Of a DNA stretch of 64,000 nt, positions 33,925-42,495 are shown in pieces. Each line of letters starts with the position of its first letter. Position 1 is the first letter of the stretch. The DNA lies in NCBI RefSeq assembly GCF_003171655.1, contig NZ_QFZL01000001.1, forward strand, positions 1-64,000. Reading direction: 5' to 3'. Source of the stretch: Stakelama portus (lineage in GTDB: Bacteria; Pseudomonadota; Alphaproteobacteria; Sphingomonadales; Sphingomonadaceae). The translations under genes were made by a program, and so were the position numbers. The notes beneath the pieces were generated by a model, which saw only the letters and a program-made list of their open reading frames with translations, did no database searches and was not told the origin of the DNA.

Positions 33925-35130
33925 GTCTGGCTCCTTCTGCACGACCGTCAGGTCACTGATCCAAAGATCGGCATTGCGCGCCGGTGGCGTTCCGAGAGCG
34001 AATTGCTGAGCCGCGCAGCCGGCCGGCACGGAAATCTCCCGTGTGAAGGAGGCCGGTTTGGAATCGACGGAAATATCGATCAGCTGGCGCCACGAACCTG
34101 TCGGATCGGTGCAGCTCAACAGAATCCGCAGGATTTGCGCCCCATCCCGCAGCCCGCCTGCCGTCGCCTTCACCACATATCTGCCGGGAGCAAGCACGAT
34201 GTTCTGACTTGCCAATGTCCCGCCACGTTCTCCGCGTTCGACCATATGGAGGCGATAGGTCCCGCCGCCGGCCGATTCACGCCGTGCAAACGCGGAGGCC
34301 CCGTTCCGCAATCGCCAGTCGAAGATCGATCCGTCGGGAATCCTCGAAAAATCGCCATTTATCAGCAGATTGCCGGAAGCATTGCGATCGCGAAGAAACA
34401 GTTGTTGATAGGCAGCATAGGCTGCGCCCGACCCTGCAATCTCGTCCAGGCGGGCGATTATTTTCTTCGCAAGAATCGGATTTTCGCTGGTATCGAAGTC
34501 CAGCTTGCGCACCATTTCCATCAGGACCGACGCTTTTTCCACCTTGGGAATGGCGAAGCTGAGGAAGCGGTCGCTCCAGAGCGGTTTGGCCTGGAGCAGG
34601 GCAATGACCTGGTCAGAGACATTCTCGTCATCCAGCGCAGAGGCGAGGACCGGAAACAGAGTCGAGGCAATCGGCTTCGAAGTCCGCAATGCCTTGTCAT
34701 AATGACGCAGCGCGGTTTCCGCGTCGTCTCGCGACACCGCATCTTCCAACAGCCATAGCTGGGCGGTCAGATCGCGACGGGACAAAGCCTCCGACTGCTG
34801 GAAATACTTGCGGGCCAGCGCCGTCTTGTCTTCCAGCGAGTAGGAAAGGCCCAGAAGTTTTGCAGCCGAGGCATTCACGGGCTCGCGCATCAAAGCGATC
34901 GTGGCATTCTCGCGGATTTGTATGGCGGGAATGTCATTCGGATTGGCAGCGACAATGATGCTGGCATTGGTGATCTGAGGCTTTGCGCCCCATGGCCAGA
35001 GCGACGACGCTATCCGGTTTTGGTCCGGAGAACGGGAAAGGGTTCCGCTCACTCCTATCGAAATCCAGAGCAGCGGCACAGCTGCCGCCACTATGGCAAC
35101 CGTGCGAATGGGTCCCGACAGGCGTGTCAT
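33922..35130 (-). CDS. exported TPR-like protein with C-terminal beta-sandwich, in EPS operon
   Basis: 402 residues. One N-terminal hydrophobic segment (VAIVAAAVPLLWISIGVSG, about 11-29) is a membrane anchor or signal. Residues about 75-240 form helical pairs resembling tetratricopeptide repeats (LGLSYSLEDKTALARKYFQQ). The C-terminal 150 residues start NLLINGDFSRIPDGSIFDW, the typical opening of carbohydrate-binding-like jelly-roll modules, and end in TVVQKEPD. I know of no named function. As last gene of the wecB-wzy-wza-wzc series it probably acts in polymer synthesis or secretion. Its TGA lies within the IS3 terminus, so the native C-terminus may have been altered. Confidence 0.8.
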   Translation of the reverse strand: MTRLSGPIRTVAIVAAAVPLLWISIGVSGTLSRSPDQNRIASSLWPWGAKPQITNASIIVAANPNDIPAIQIRENATIALMREPVNASAAKLLGLSYSLEDKTALARKYFQQSEALSRRDLTAQLWLLEDAVSRDDAETALRHYDKALRTSKPIASTLFPVLASALDDENVSDQVIALLQAKPLWSDRFLSFAIPKVEKASVLMEMVRKLDFDTSENPILAKKIIARLDEIAGSGAAYAAYQQLFLRDRNASGNLLINGDFSRIPDGSIFDWRLRNGASAFARRESAGGGTYRLHMVERGERGGTLASQNIVLAPGRYVVKATAGGLRDGAQILRILLSCTDPTGSWRQLIDISVDSKPASFTREISVPAGCAAQQFALGTPPARNADLWISDLTVVQKEPD

Positions 35131-35173
35131 TGAAATACCTCATCCCCCTATACGGCGAAAATGTCCGGGGTTC

Positions 35174-37387
35174 CTATGCCCTCGCCGTTTCTTCGTCATC
35201 GCCATAGCCATACCCATAGCCATACCCATAGCCATATTGCGACCGGCGCACGTTGAACTTGGTCACGGCAACGCCCAGAACCGCCGCTCCGGCCTCCTGC
35301 AGTCGCGTAAGCGATGTCCGCGCCATGCGAAGCCCGGTCTTGTTCGCTTCAAGCACGAACATGACGCCATCCACGCGGCTGCCGATAAGCGGCGCGTCGG
35401 CAAGGCCCATGACGGGTGGGGCATCGATGATGATGTGGTCGAAATGCCGCTTGAGCTGTTCAAGAACCTGCGGAAATCGTTCGCTGGCGAGCAGTTCGGC
35501 AGGGCTGGGCGGCTTGGGCCCCGCCGGCATGACCGACAGGTTGCTCCAATGAGTCGGGCTGATCAGCGCCTGAAGATCCTCCGCCCCGGCAAGCGCATTG
35601 CTGAGGCCGACACTTCCATCGATCTTGAGGAGAAACTCGATGCTGGGCGAACGCATGTCGCCATCGATCAACAGCACGCGACGTTCCGATCGTGTCAGCG
35701 CCACGGCAAGCGCATAGGCGGAGACCGATTTGCCTTCGGCGGGTCGCGAACTCGTGACCGTGAGCACGGAAGGGAAGCCGGAATCGGTGGCGAAGGACAA
35801 TGTCGTTCGCAGCGAGAAATAGCCTTCGCTGAACGCGCTCTTGGGATCGTTCAACGTGTCGATCGGTACTTCTTCGCCGCGAATCAACGGAATTACGCCC
35901 AGCAGCGGATAACCGAGTTGCGCCTGCAACTGCGCCGGATCGCGTACGCCGTCATCGAATTGTTCGAGCGCGAACGCCGAACCTGCGCCTAGCGCAAGAC
36001 CCAACAGCAGTGAAATCGCGATATTGAGAGGCAGGTTGGGGCTCGAAGGCTCGTCGGGCAGTTCTGCCGGGTCCACGACGGAGATGTTGTTTACGCCGAC
36101 ACCGCCAGCGATCCCGATTTCCTTGTAGCGCTGGAGCAGCGCGTCATAAAGCTGCCGGCTGGTATCCGCTTCGCGCTGATAAATCGCATATTGCGTGCTG
36201 CGCCGCCGAAGATCGAACAACTGCGTCTTGAGGTCGTCGACCTGTTGCTGCAGCTCCTGTTCACGCTCGACACTGGCGGTATAGCTCTGCTGCAGCGTCT
36301 GTTGGACACGACGGGTTTCGGTCGAGATCGCTGCGTCGATCGCGTTGATCTGCGACTTGAGCGCTACCGCCGGCGGGTAATCCGGCTGAAAATTCTGCAT
36401 CATCTGGGCGTATTGCGCCGCGAGGTCAGCGCGGCGCGATCGCATGTTCTGGATGCCGAGGTTGCTGAGCGCCTCCGGGACGGCGTCGCCGGAAGACCGC
36501 AGGCGGCTCTGTGCTTCGATACGCGCGGCGCGTGCAGCGGCAAGTTCGCGCGAAAATACCGCCAGATTGTCCGAAACCAGCGAACGTTCGCCTGCGCTGC
36601 CCTGAGCATCGCCCGAATTGCCGACCGGCACGGTAACGATGCCTTCTTTCACGGCATAATCGACGACCTGGCGCTCGGCCTCGTTGATGCGTGATCGCAA
36701 TTGAGTAAGACGTTGTTCGAGGAATTGTCGGGCGTAGGAAGTAGTTTCGTAACGCCGTTCAAGAGCCTGCTGGACGAAGTTCTTGCTCCAGCTATCGACA
36801 ACCCGCTTAGAAAATTCAGGACTCGGACTAGTAAACTTGATCTTGACTAGCCGAGACATCTTGTCTGGGTCAATTTTTAGATTGTCGAGCAGAATGTCAC
36901 CGGCGGCCCGAATGCGCGTGTCAGCATCTGGAGCGCTGGCCACCAGCGTGTCTCCGTCGAACCACTCATCCGCATAGGGGCTTCCGAAAAGTTCGTAGAA
37001 GCTCTTGTTGCCCTGCAGGTTCAAATCGGCGACAACGCGATCCGCAAGCGAACGTGCCTGTAATAGGCCGTATTGCGTTTCATAGAATTCCGGATCGAGC
37101 GTCGGCGTATCCTGCCCTTCTGCACCCTGGACGCTGGTGAAATTCTCTCCTTCGCGGCGGATCTCGATTGAGGACGATGCGGTGTACATCGGCGTCGACA
37201 GCAAGGTGACAACAACACCCAGCAGCACGCACCCCAGAACGCAGGAAACGATGAGCCATCTACGGCGAAAAGCTACGTCGTAGATCCCTATAAAAAGAGA
37301 TTGGAAATCGATTTCGGATCGATCGGCACCGAAATCGGCCTGATCCTTCACGTATACGACACGCGAACCGGTACGCTCATCGAGCAT
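35174..37387 (-). CDS. polysaccharide co-polymerase with C-terminal tyrosine kinase (Wzc-like)
   Basis: 737 residues. A Wzz domain with helix RRRWLIVSCVLGCVLLGVVV near 42-62 is followed by a long periplasmic coiled-coil region (about 180-420), a second helix near 465 and a BY-kinase. The kinase has Walker A SSRPAEGKSVSA, Walker A' LLIDGDMRSPS and Walker B HIIIDAPPV. The tail holds six Tyr-Gly repeats, a tyrosine cluster for autophosphorylation. In gellan producers the two halves are separate (GelC and GelE); here they are fused. It controls chain length and export with Wza. ATG 37387 is preferred over TTG 37402 because GGTGGGA lies six bases upstream. Confidence 0.93.
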   Translation of the reverse strand: MLDERTGSRVVYVKDQADFGADRSEIDFQSLFIGIYDVAFRRRWLIVSCVLGCVLLGVVVTLLSTPMYTASSSIEIRREGENFTSVQGAEGQDTPTLDPEFYETQYGLLQARSLADRVVADLNLQGNKSFYELFGSPYADEWFDGDTLVASAPDADTRIRAAGDILLDNLKIDPDKMSRLVKIKFTSPSPEFSKRVVDSWSKNFVQQALERRYETTSYARQFLEQRLTQLRSRINEAERQVVDYAVKEGIVTVPVGNSGDAQGSAGERSLVSDNLAVFSRELAAARAARIEAQSRLRSSGDAVPEALSNLGIQNMRSRRADLAAQYAQMMQNFQPDYPPAVALKSQINAIDAAISTETRRVQQTLQQSYTASVEREQELQQQVDDLKTQLFDLRRRSTQYAIYQREADTSRQLYDALLQRYKEIGIAGGVGVNNISVVDPAELPDEPSSPNLPLNIAISLLLGLALGAGSAFALEQFDDGVRDPAQLQAQLGYPLLGVIPLIRGEEVPIDTLNDPKSAFSEGYFSLRTTLSFATDSGFPSVLTVTSSRPAEGKSVSAYALAVALTRSERRVLLIDGDMRSPSIEFLLKIDGSVGLSNALAGAEDLQALISPTHWSNLSVMPAGPKPPSPAELLASERFPQVLEQLKRHFDHIIIDAPPVMGLADAPLIGSRVDGVMFVLEANKTGLRMARTSLTRLQEAGAAVLGVAVTKFNVRRSQYGYGYGYGYGYGDDEETARA
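35202..35237 (-). repeat. six-copy hexanucleotide repeat encoding Tyr-Gly
   Basis: Six copies of CCATA(G/C/T) on the plus strand encode YGYGYGYGYGYG at the end of the Wzc-like kinase. Copies alternate G and C in the sixth base, giving a 12-base higher-order period. Confidence 0.9.
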
Positions 37388-37417
37388 CTGAATTCCCACC
37401 AACTGAAATAGCCAAGT

Positions 37418-38131
37418 CTACCTTCGCAGCACGGCGATAATAGGCGCCGTGATCAAGCCGGATGCAGACAGGACATCTTTGAATACTCGGCGAGCCCGCG
37501 ATTCCCCGACGTAAATGACATCGTTCGAGTAGATTTCGGGATCCTCATACATCCCGGCACGGATCGCCCGCAGGTCGTAAAGAGCGGCATATTGTTGTCC
37601 GCCCGACGTGCGATATACGATAACGAAATCCTCTTTCGCGAATTCGGTCGTGCTCGCTGCGCGCGCGATGGCACGCATCAGGGACATCCGTCCGACGATC
37701 GGATATACTCCCGGAGCGGCGACCTGGCCATCGACCGAGAAGGTCTGGCTGGCGGCGTCGAGGAGATTGATCGTCACGCGAGGGTCGCGCACATAGCTGG
37801 CCAGACGCGTAGTGATTTCGCCAGTCAGTTCTTCGACGCTCATTCCCGACGCGTGGATAGATCCGGCGATCGGCAATGCGATCGTACCGGTTGTGTCGAC
37901 CTGAACCGACTGGCTCAGTTCCGGGATCCCGAACACGCTGATCGACAATTTGTCGGAAGGTCCGATCACATAGGGGCGATCGGGGATCAGCAGATCCTCT
38001 CGAGTCGGAGCAGGCATGGTCTGCTCGCCGACGAATTCCAGGCCCGGGCGCCCGACAAATTCAGGACCGCTTCCGCATGCGCTCAGCAGCATGCAAGCGC
38101 CGCCCGTCAGAGCGAAGGCACTTCTCCGCAT
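37418..38131 (-). CDS. outer-membrane polysaccharide export lipoprotein (Wza-like)
   Basis: 237 residues. Lipobox MLLSACGSG with Cys near residue 18. A Poly_export domain follows (DKLSISVFGIPELSQSVQVD, TIALPIAGSIHASGMSVEEL, then YVRDPRVTI) and a SLBB-type domain (FSVDGQVAAPGVYPI). It forms the outer-membrane channel for the polymer and works with the Wzc-like protein encoded 30 bases downstream. ATG 38131 follows GAGGTGGG at a good distance. The 274 bases between this gene and wzy hold no gene and may carry a promoter for the wza-wzc part. Confidence 0.93.
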   Translation of the reverse strand: MRRSAFALTGGACMLLSACGSGPEFVGRPGLEFVGEQTMPAPTREDLLIPDRPYVIGPSDKLSISVFGIPELSQSVQVDTTGTIALPIAGSIHASGMSVEELTGEITTRLASYVRDPRVTINLLDAASQTFSVDGQVAAPGVYPIVGRMSLMRAIARAASTTEFAKEDFVIVYRTSGGQQYAALYDLRAIRAGMYEDPEIYSNDVIYVGESRARRVFKDVLSASGLITAPIIAVLRR

Positions 38132-38405
38132 ATCGTCCCACCTCACTGAAGTCCTACATCAAGGTTGTTAGAGAGTCGCTTTCGCAGGTGCAACTGAAGA
38201 TTGCCGAGTTGTTGGGACGCGTAGCCGAATGGCTTTGTTCGATAACTTGGCGACGGAATTCCGCACTTGCGAACACATGCATCATGCAGGTTTTTGCGGT
38301 GTTTTCCTTGCCAACCGCTCGCTCGGATCCTGATGGACGTGTCCGCCCGCGCCGTATGGAATGTCATGACGCAGTGTCTGGAGCTTCTATGTCGCGGGCT
38401 TCGCG

Positions 38406-39836
38406 TCAGGCGGAATGCCCATGTCTGTGGTGGAATGATCCACTGCGATCGGCCAGCCAGGCACAGAAGAGCGCGAATACACCGCTCATCAGAGGCGTGC
38501 GCAGCGGGTAGTCGGTCATGCTCGCCAGAAACAGGATCGCAACCCCGAACACCGCTGCGCGCCGAAGCGCGGTATCGGCAGAAAATCCGGATGCCCTGAA
38601 GAATGCGAGAAAGCTCGCACGGCCCCACCAGATCACAAAGGACAGCAACACCAGCAGCGCGAGAATCCCGCCTGTGATCGTCAGTTCGATCAGGTCGTTA
38701 TGCGCATTGTTCAGATAGCTGAAATCGAGAAGGCTGTCCGGTTCATATATCTGGTACACCGGTACGAAGGAACCAAAGCCGGTACCGAACGGAAAGGTCT
38801 GCTTGATCACTTCGATAAGCACCGGAAGAGTCCGGATCCGGGCTTCCTTTTCTTCAATGTTGATACCCATCAAGCGATCGATCGCTATCGCGCGCTCGTT
38901 GAGCAGCGCCACCGCGACTACGGCGACGATGCAGAGAATGATCGCCGCAACGATCGCGACGCGATATTTCGCCGGAAGTCGTGCGCCCGGAAGTTGCGGC
39001 CTGACGAAGAAGGCTCCCAGAAGGCCGACCAGCATCATAGCCAGGCCCGAACGCGAACCGGTGACCAATCCTACCAGGAGGATCAGCGCTCCCACGCATA
39101 GCGCAAGCGCGTTGCGCGAACGCGCCGCTCCTTGATTGCGGGTCGGCAGCAGCGTCCACACCCGCAGCATCGGCAAGCTTGTTGCCAGAAGCGCGGCATG
39201 GTGATTGCGGTTGGCAAAAAAACCGTCCGGCAGACCCAAATGCATGAATCGGTAATAGTATAGCGGAGAATATTTTCCGCTCGCGGCCTGCGCGACGCCG
39301 AACACTGCGCTGGCGATGACCAGGAGCAGCAGGGCGGGAAGCAGAAATCTGCGTTGGCGTTCGGAAAGCGCGGCATATCCCGCCAGCATCGTCGCCGGCA
39401 CCAGCAGCGCGACCAGGCTGTTCCAGGTGCCGTCCGGGGTCACGCTGAGCGGTCGCCATGGCAGCTTCTGTCCCGGCTCGACCAGAACCGGCGAAAAACG
39501 CGGCGGGCCGCCGAAGCTCTGCCAGAGGGCAGGCGGCAGCGGGATCAGCTGCAGGACCATGACCAGCGCGAACAGGCCCAGCAGGATCAACGGGGTCTTC
39601 ACCCGACCCCATTCGATGTCGGACCGGCTGAGCAGTATCGCCATCAAACACAGGACCGTGATCGGCCTCAGGAAAATCAGATAGGGTACGTCGGGCCGGG
39701 CCGACCCGCCCAGCAACGCCCAGCTGATGACCGCGATCGCCAGCGCGACAGCGGGGATGGTGCCGATCGCATGGGACATTCTGGTCTGGGAGCGCGAAGG
39801 GCCGTGGCCGTGTGAACCCGTGGAACTCGTTGCCAT
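38406..39836 (-). CDS. O-antigen ligase / polysaccharide polymerase family protein (Wzy-like)
   Basis: 476 residues with about eleven membrane helices. The large periplasmic-loop region and the phrases FANRNHHAALLATSLP near 215 and AHNDLIELTITGGILAL near 375 mark the Wzy_C/O-antigen ligase superfamily. In an operon with wza and wzc it is most likely the polymerase that joins lipid-linked repeat units in the periplasm (GelG-like). A perfect CTTGCCG/CGGCAAG hairpin (39866-39884) lies upstream between it and wecB. Confidence 0.88.
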   Translation of the reverse strand: MATSSTGSHGHGPSRSQTRMSHAIGTIPAVALAIAVISWALLGGSARPDVPYLIFLRPITVLCLMAILLSRSDIEWGRVKTPLILLGLFALVMVLQLIPLPPALWQSFGGPPRFSPVLVEPGQKLPWRPLSVTPDGTWNSLVALLVPATMLAGYAALSERQRRFLLPALLLLVIASAVFGVAQAASGKYSPLYYYRFMHLGLPDGFFANRNHHAALLATSLPMLRVWTLLPTRNQGAARSRNALALCVGALILLVGLVTGSRSGLAMMLVGLLGAFFVRPQLPGARLPAKYRVAIVAAIILCIVAVVAVALLNERAIAIDRLMGINIEEKEARIRTLPVLIEVIKQTFPFGTGFGSFVPVYQIYEPDSLLDFSYLNNAHNDLIELTITGGILALLVLLSFVIWWGRASFLAFFRASGFSADTALRRAAVFGVAILFLASMTDYPLRTPLMSGVFALFCAWLADRSGSFHHRHGHSA

Positions 39837-39938
39837 TCATCCCCCGATTCGCTGAGGTCAGCCGCCTTGCCGGACGTCGGCAAGCAACAGGCGTCGATAC
39901 GCCTCTAGCGCAAAGCGGATCGCTCCCTCAAGTTCCTG

Positions 39939-41066
39939 TTACGAAAAGGAGCCGACAACCAGTCTGGTGATCCGTTCCGAAGCCTGGCCGTCGCCAAACG
40001 GGTTATGGGCGCGGGCCATGGCGGAATAGGCGGTTTCGTCGTCGAGCAATGTCGAGCTTTCGGAAATGATCCGGTCCTTGTCGGTGCCGACCAGTCGCGC
40101 CGTGCCCGCTTCGACGCCTTCGGGGCGTTCGGTGGTTTCGCGCATCACCAGCACCGGCTTGCCCAGCGCCGGGGCCTCTTCCTGAACGCCGCCAGAATCG
40201 GTTAGCACGATATGCGCCATGTCGAGCGCGCGGATGAAGTGCGGGTAATCGAGCGGGTCGATCCGCGCGATATTGGGCCGGTCGCCGAGCACTGCGTCCA
40301 TTACCGACACGACATTGGGGTTGGGGTGGACCGGAAAGATCAGCGCGACATCCTCACGATCGGCGATCGAGGCGATCGCATGCGCGATAGCCTCCATCCC
40401 GCCGCCGAAATTTTCGCGCCGGTGCGTCGTGACCAGGATGATCCGTTTGCCCGCGAACCGGGCTGCGAGCGGATCGAGACCGGCGGCGAGCGAAGGATCG
40501 GCGGCGATGCGATCGCGCGTGGCGTGCAGCGCGTCGATCACGGTATTGCCGGTGACATGGATGGTGGCGGGATCGATATTCTCGCGCCGCAGCGCATCGG
40601 CGGCGGTCTGTGTCGGCGCGAAATGCTGATCGGCGATCGGCGCGATCATCCGCCGATTCACTTCCTCGGGCCAGGGGTGATAGATGTCGCCCGAACGCAG
40701 CCCAGCTTCGACATGGCTGACCGGGATCTTGCGGTAATAGGCAGTGAGCGCCCCGACCATCGCGGTCGCGGTATCGCCCTGGACGATCACCCGGTCGGGC
40801 CTTTCGGCGTCGAGCACGTCGCCAAGACCGGTCAGAAGCCGTGCGGTCAGCTGGTCGAGATTCTGCCCCGGCTGCATCACGTTCAGATCGATGTCCGGGC
40901 GCAGTCCCGCGATGTCGAGCACCTGATCGAGCAGCCCGCGATGCTGGGCAGTGACGCAGGTGCGGACGCGCAGTCCGCGATGCCGCATCAGCGCGTTTGC
41001 GACCGGAAACAGCTTGATCGCTTCGGGGCGCGTTCCGAAAATCAGCAGGACAGTGGGTGTCGTCAT
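39939..41066 (-). CDS. wecB: UDP-N-acetylglucosamine 2-epimerase (non-hydrolysing)
   Basis: 375 residues. Family marks: FGTRPEAIKLFPVANAL at the N-terminus, VQGDTATAMVGALTAYY near 95, VEAGLRSGDIYHPWPEEVNR near 120, LVTTHRREN near 210 and LTDSGGVQEEAPALGKPVLV near 280. It converts UDP-GlcNAc to UDP-ManNAc in the cytoplasm. wecC, which oxidises that product, is 14 kb away at 54.8 kb. It heads the minus-strand assembly genes and is divergent from galU. Confidence 0.95.
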   Translation of the reverse strand: MTTPTVLLIFGTRPEAIKLFPVANALMRHRGLRVRTCVTAQHRGLLDQVLDIAGLRPDIDLNVMQPGQNLDQLTARLLTGLGDVLDAERPDRVIVQGDTATAMVGALTAYYRKIPVSHVEAGLRSGDIYHPWPEEVNRRMIAPIADQHFAPTQTAADALRRENIDPATIHVTGNTVIDALHATRDRIAADPSLAAGLDPLAARFAGKRIILVTTHRRENFGGGMEAIAHAIASIADREDVALIFPVHPNPNVVSVMDAVLGDRPNIARIDPLDYPHFIRALDMAHIVLTDSGGVQEEAPALGKPVLVMRETTERPEGVEAGTARLVGTDKDRIISESSTLLDDETAYSAMARAHNPFGDGQASERITRLVVGSFS

Positions 41067-41246
41067 GTTCGCATGCCCTAATGGCGCAGCATTAAAACCC
41101 GGCTAATTGTCCGTTGCAGGACGGAGTACATCGAAAAGGCGGCACTTGCATCCCGTCGCGGCTGCGAAACGCCATGCCGCTGGAAACATGCCTGTCGTTG
41201 CTGCGACGCAAAGTTCGGGCTATCCCCGATGGGGGGAGACAAATTC

Positions 41247-42116
41247 ATGACATTCAAGCCACTTCGCAAAGCCGTTTTTCCTGTTGGAGGCATGGGAACC
41301 CGATTCCTGCCCGCGACCAAGGCGATGCCCAAGGAAATGTTGCCCGTCGTAGACCGGCCTCTGATCCAATACGCAGTGGACGAGGCGCTTGAGGCCGGCA
41401 TCGAGCAGATGATTTTCGTCACGGCGCGCGGCAAGGGTGCGCTCGAGGACCATTTCGACATCGCCTATGAGCTTGAGGCAACGATGGCCGATCGCGGCAA
41501 GTCGCTCGATGCGCTCCGCAATACGCGGCTGAAGCCGGGTTCGCCGGTCTATGTCCGTCAGCAGGAGCCGATGGGGCTGGGCCATGCGGTATGGTGCGCG
41601 CGCGATATCGTCGGCGACGAACCGTTCGCGGTGCTGCTGCCCGACGATTTCATGGTGGGAAAGCCCGGATGCCTGAAACAGATGGTCGATGCCTATAACA
41701 AGGTCGGCGGCAATCTGATCTGTGCGATGGAAGTGACGCCAGAGGCGACCGAGAAATACGGCATCATCACGCCCGGCGGACAGGATGGCGCGCTCACCGA
41801 AGTACGGGGGCTGGTCGAAAAGCCCAAGGCAGGCACCGCGCCTTCGAATCTCGCGGTGATCGGCCGCTATGTGCTGCAGCCCGAAGTGATGCGCGTGCTG
41901 GAGACGCAGGAAACGGGCGCGGGTGGCGAGATTCAGCTGACCGACGCAATGGCGAAGATGGTCGGAAACCAGCCGTTCCACGGCGTCACTTTTGACGGCG
42001 TGCGCCATGATTGCGGCGACAAGGCGGGCTTTATCGAAGCGAATATCGCGATGGCGTTCGCGCGTGACGATATCGGAGCGAAGGTGAAGGCATTCGCCGC
42101 GTCGCTGCTCGACTGA
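41247..42116 (+). CDS. galU: UTP--glucose-1-phosphate uridylyltransferase
   Basis: 289 residues, the usual GalU length. VFPVGGMGTRFLPATKAMPK at residues 9-28 holds the nucleotide loop and lysine, then EMLPVVDRPLIQYAVDEA, and MGLGHAVWCARDIVGDEPF near 110. It makes UDP-glucose for Ugd and the initiating glucosyl transfer. ATG 41247 is favoured: GGGGGGAGAC lies just upstream; ATG 41229 is inside the purine run's 5' edge and has no ribosome site. Confidence 0.96.
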   Translation: MTFKPLRKAVFPVGGMGTRFLPATKAMPKEMLPVVDRPLIQYAVDEALEAGIEQMIFVTARGKGALEDHFDIAYELEATMADRGKSLDALRNTRLKPGSPVYVRQQEPMGLGHAVWCARDIVGDEPFAVLLPDDFMVGKPGCLKQMVDAYNKVGGNLICAMEVTPEATEKYGIITPGGQDGALTEVRGLVEKPKAGTAPSNLAVIGRYVLQPEVMRVLETQETGAGGEIQLTDAMAKMVGNQPFHGVTFDGVRHDCGDKAGFIEANIAMAFARDDIGAKVKAFAASLLD

Positions 42117-42126
42117 GCGCCGCTTT

Positions 42127-42495
42127 TCAGATCGTGACCAGCCGGTCCTCGCCCAATGTGGCGAGGATGTCGATCATGCCGCCGGTTTCGACGCCGGGCG
42201 GCAGATCGGTTGCCTGATGTCCGGCGATGGCGAGCCCGGTCTGACAGGCGATCAGCGAGACTCCGGCCTCGACCGCCATTGCCAGCAAGTCGCTGCGCGT
42301 CGGCAGGCCATGCGTCTTTAGCGCCGCCGCGTCTTCCTCTTCGCCCGCCACGAATAGCGCCGCAGCGCCCTCATGCGCGAACAGGCGTGCGCCGCCGCCC
42401 AGCGCCGACTGCGCACAGGCCAGCGTTAGTGCCGCGCGGAAACGCTCGGGATCGCCGCTGACGACGATGATCGTCAGGCCGCGCAGGACGGACAT
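42127..42495 (-). CDS. DsrE-like small protein
   Basis: 122 residues. TIIVVSGDPERFRAALTLAC at the N-terminus, a middle GARLFAHEGAAALF and LIACQTGLAIAGH with a cysteine near 85 fit the DsrE/DsrF sulfur-relay fold. Several family members carry a persulfide on that cysteine, so it may serve sulfur transfer with the adjacent ThiF-type enzyme. It overlaps the moeB-like gene by 22 bases, in the same direction. Convergent with galU, 10 bases apart. Confidence 0.75.
   Translation of the reverse strand: MSVLRGLTIIVVSGDPERFRAALTLACAQSALGGGARLFAHEGAAALFVAGEEEDAAALKTHGLPTRSDLLAMAVEAGVSLIACQTGLAIAGHQATDLPPGVETGGMIDILATLGEDRLVTI

Noticed and set aside
35202..35237. CRISPR-like or non-coding tandem repeat
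   Set aside because: The six hexamers are in frame within the Wzc-like gene and encode its Tyr-Gly tail.
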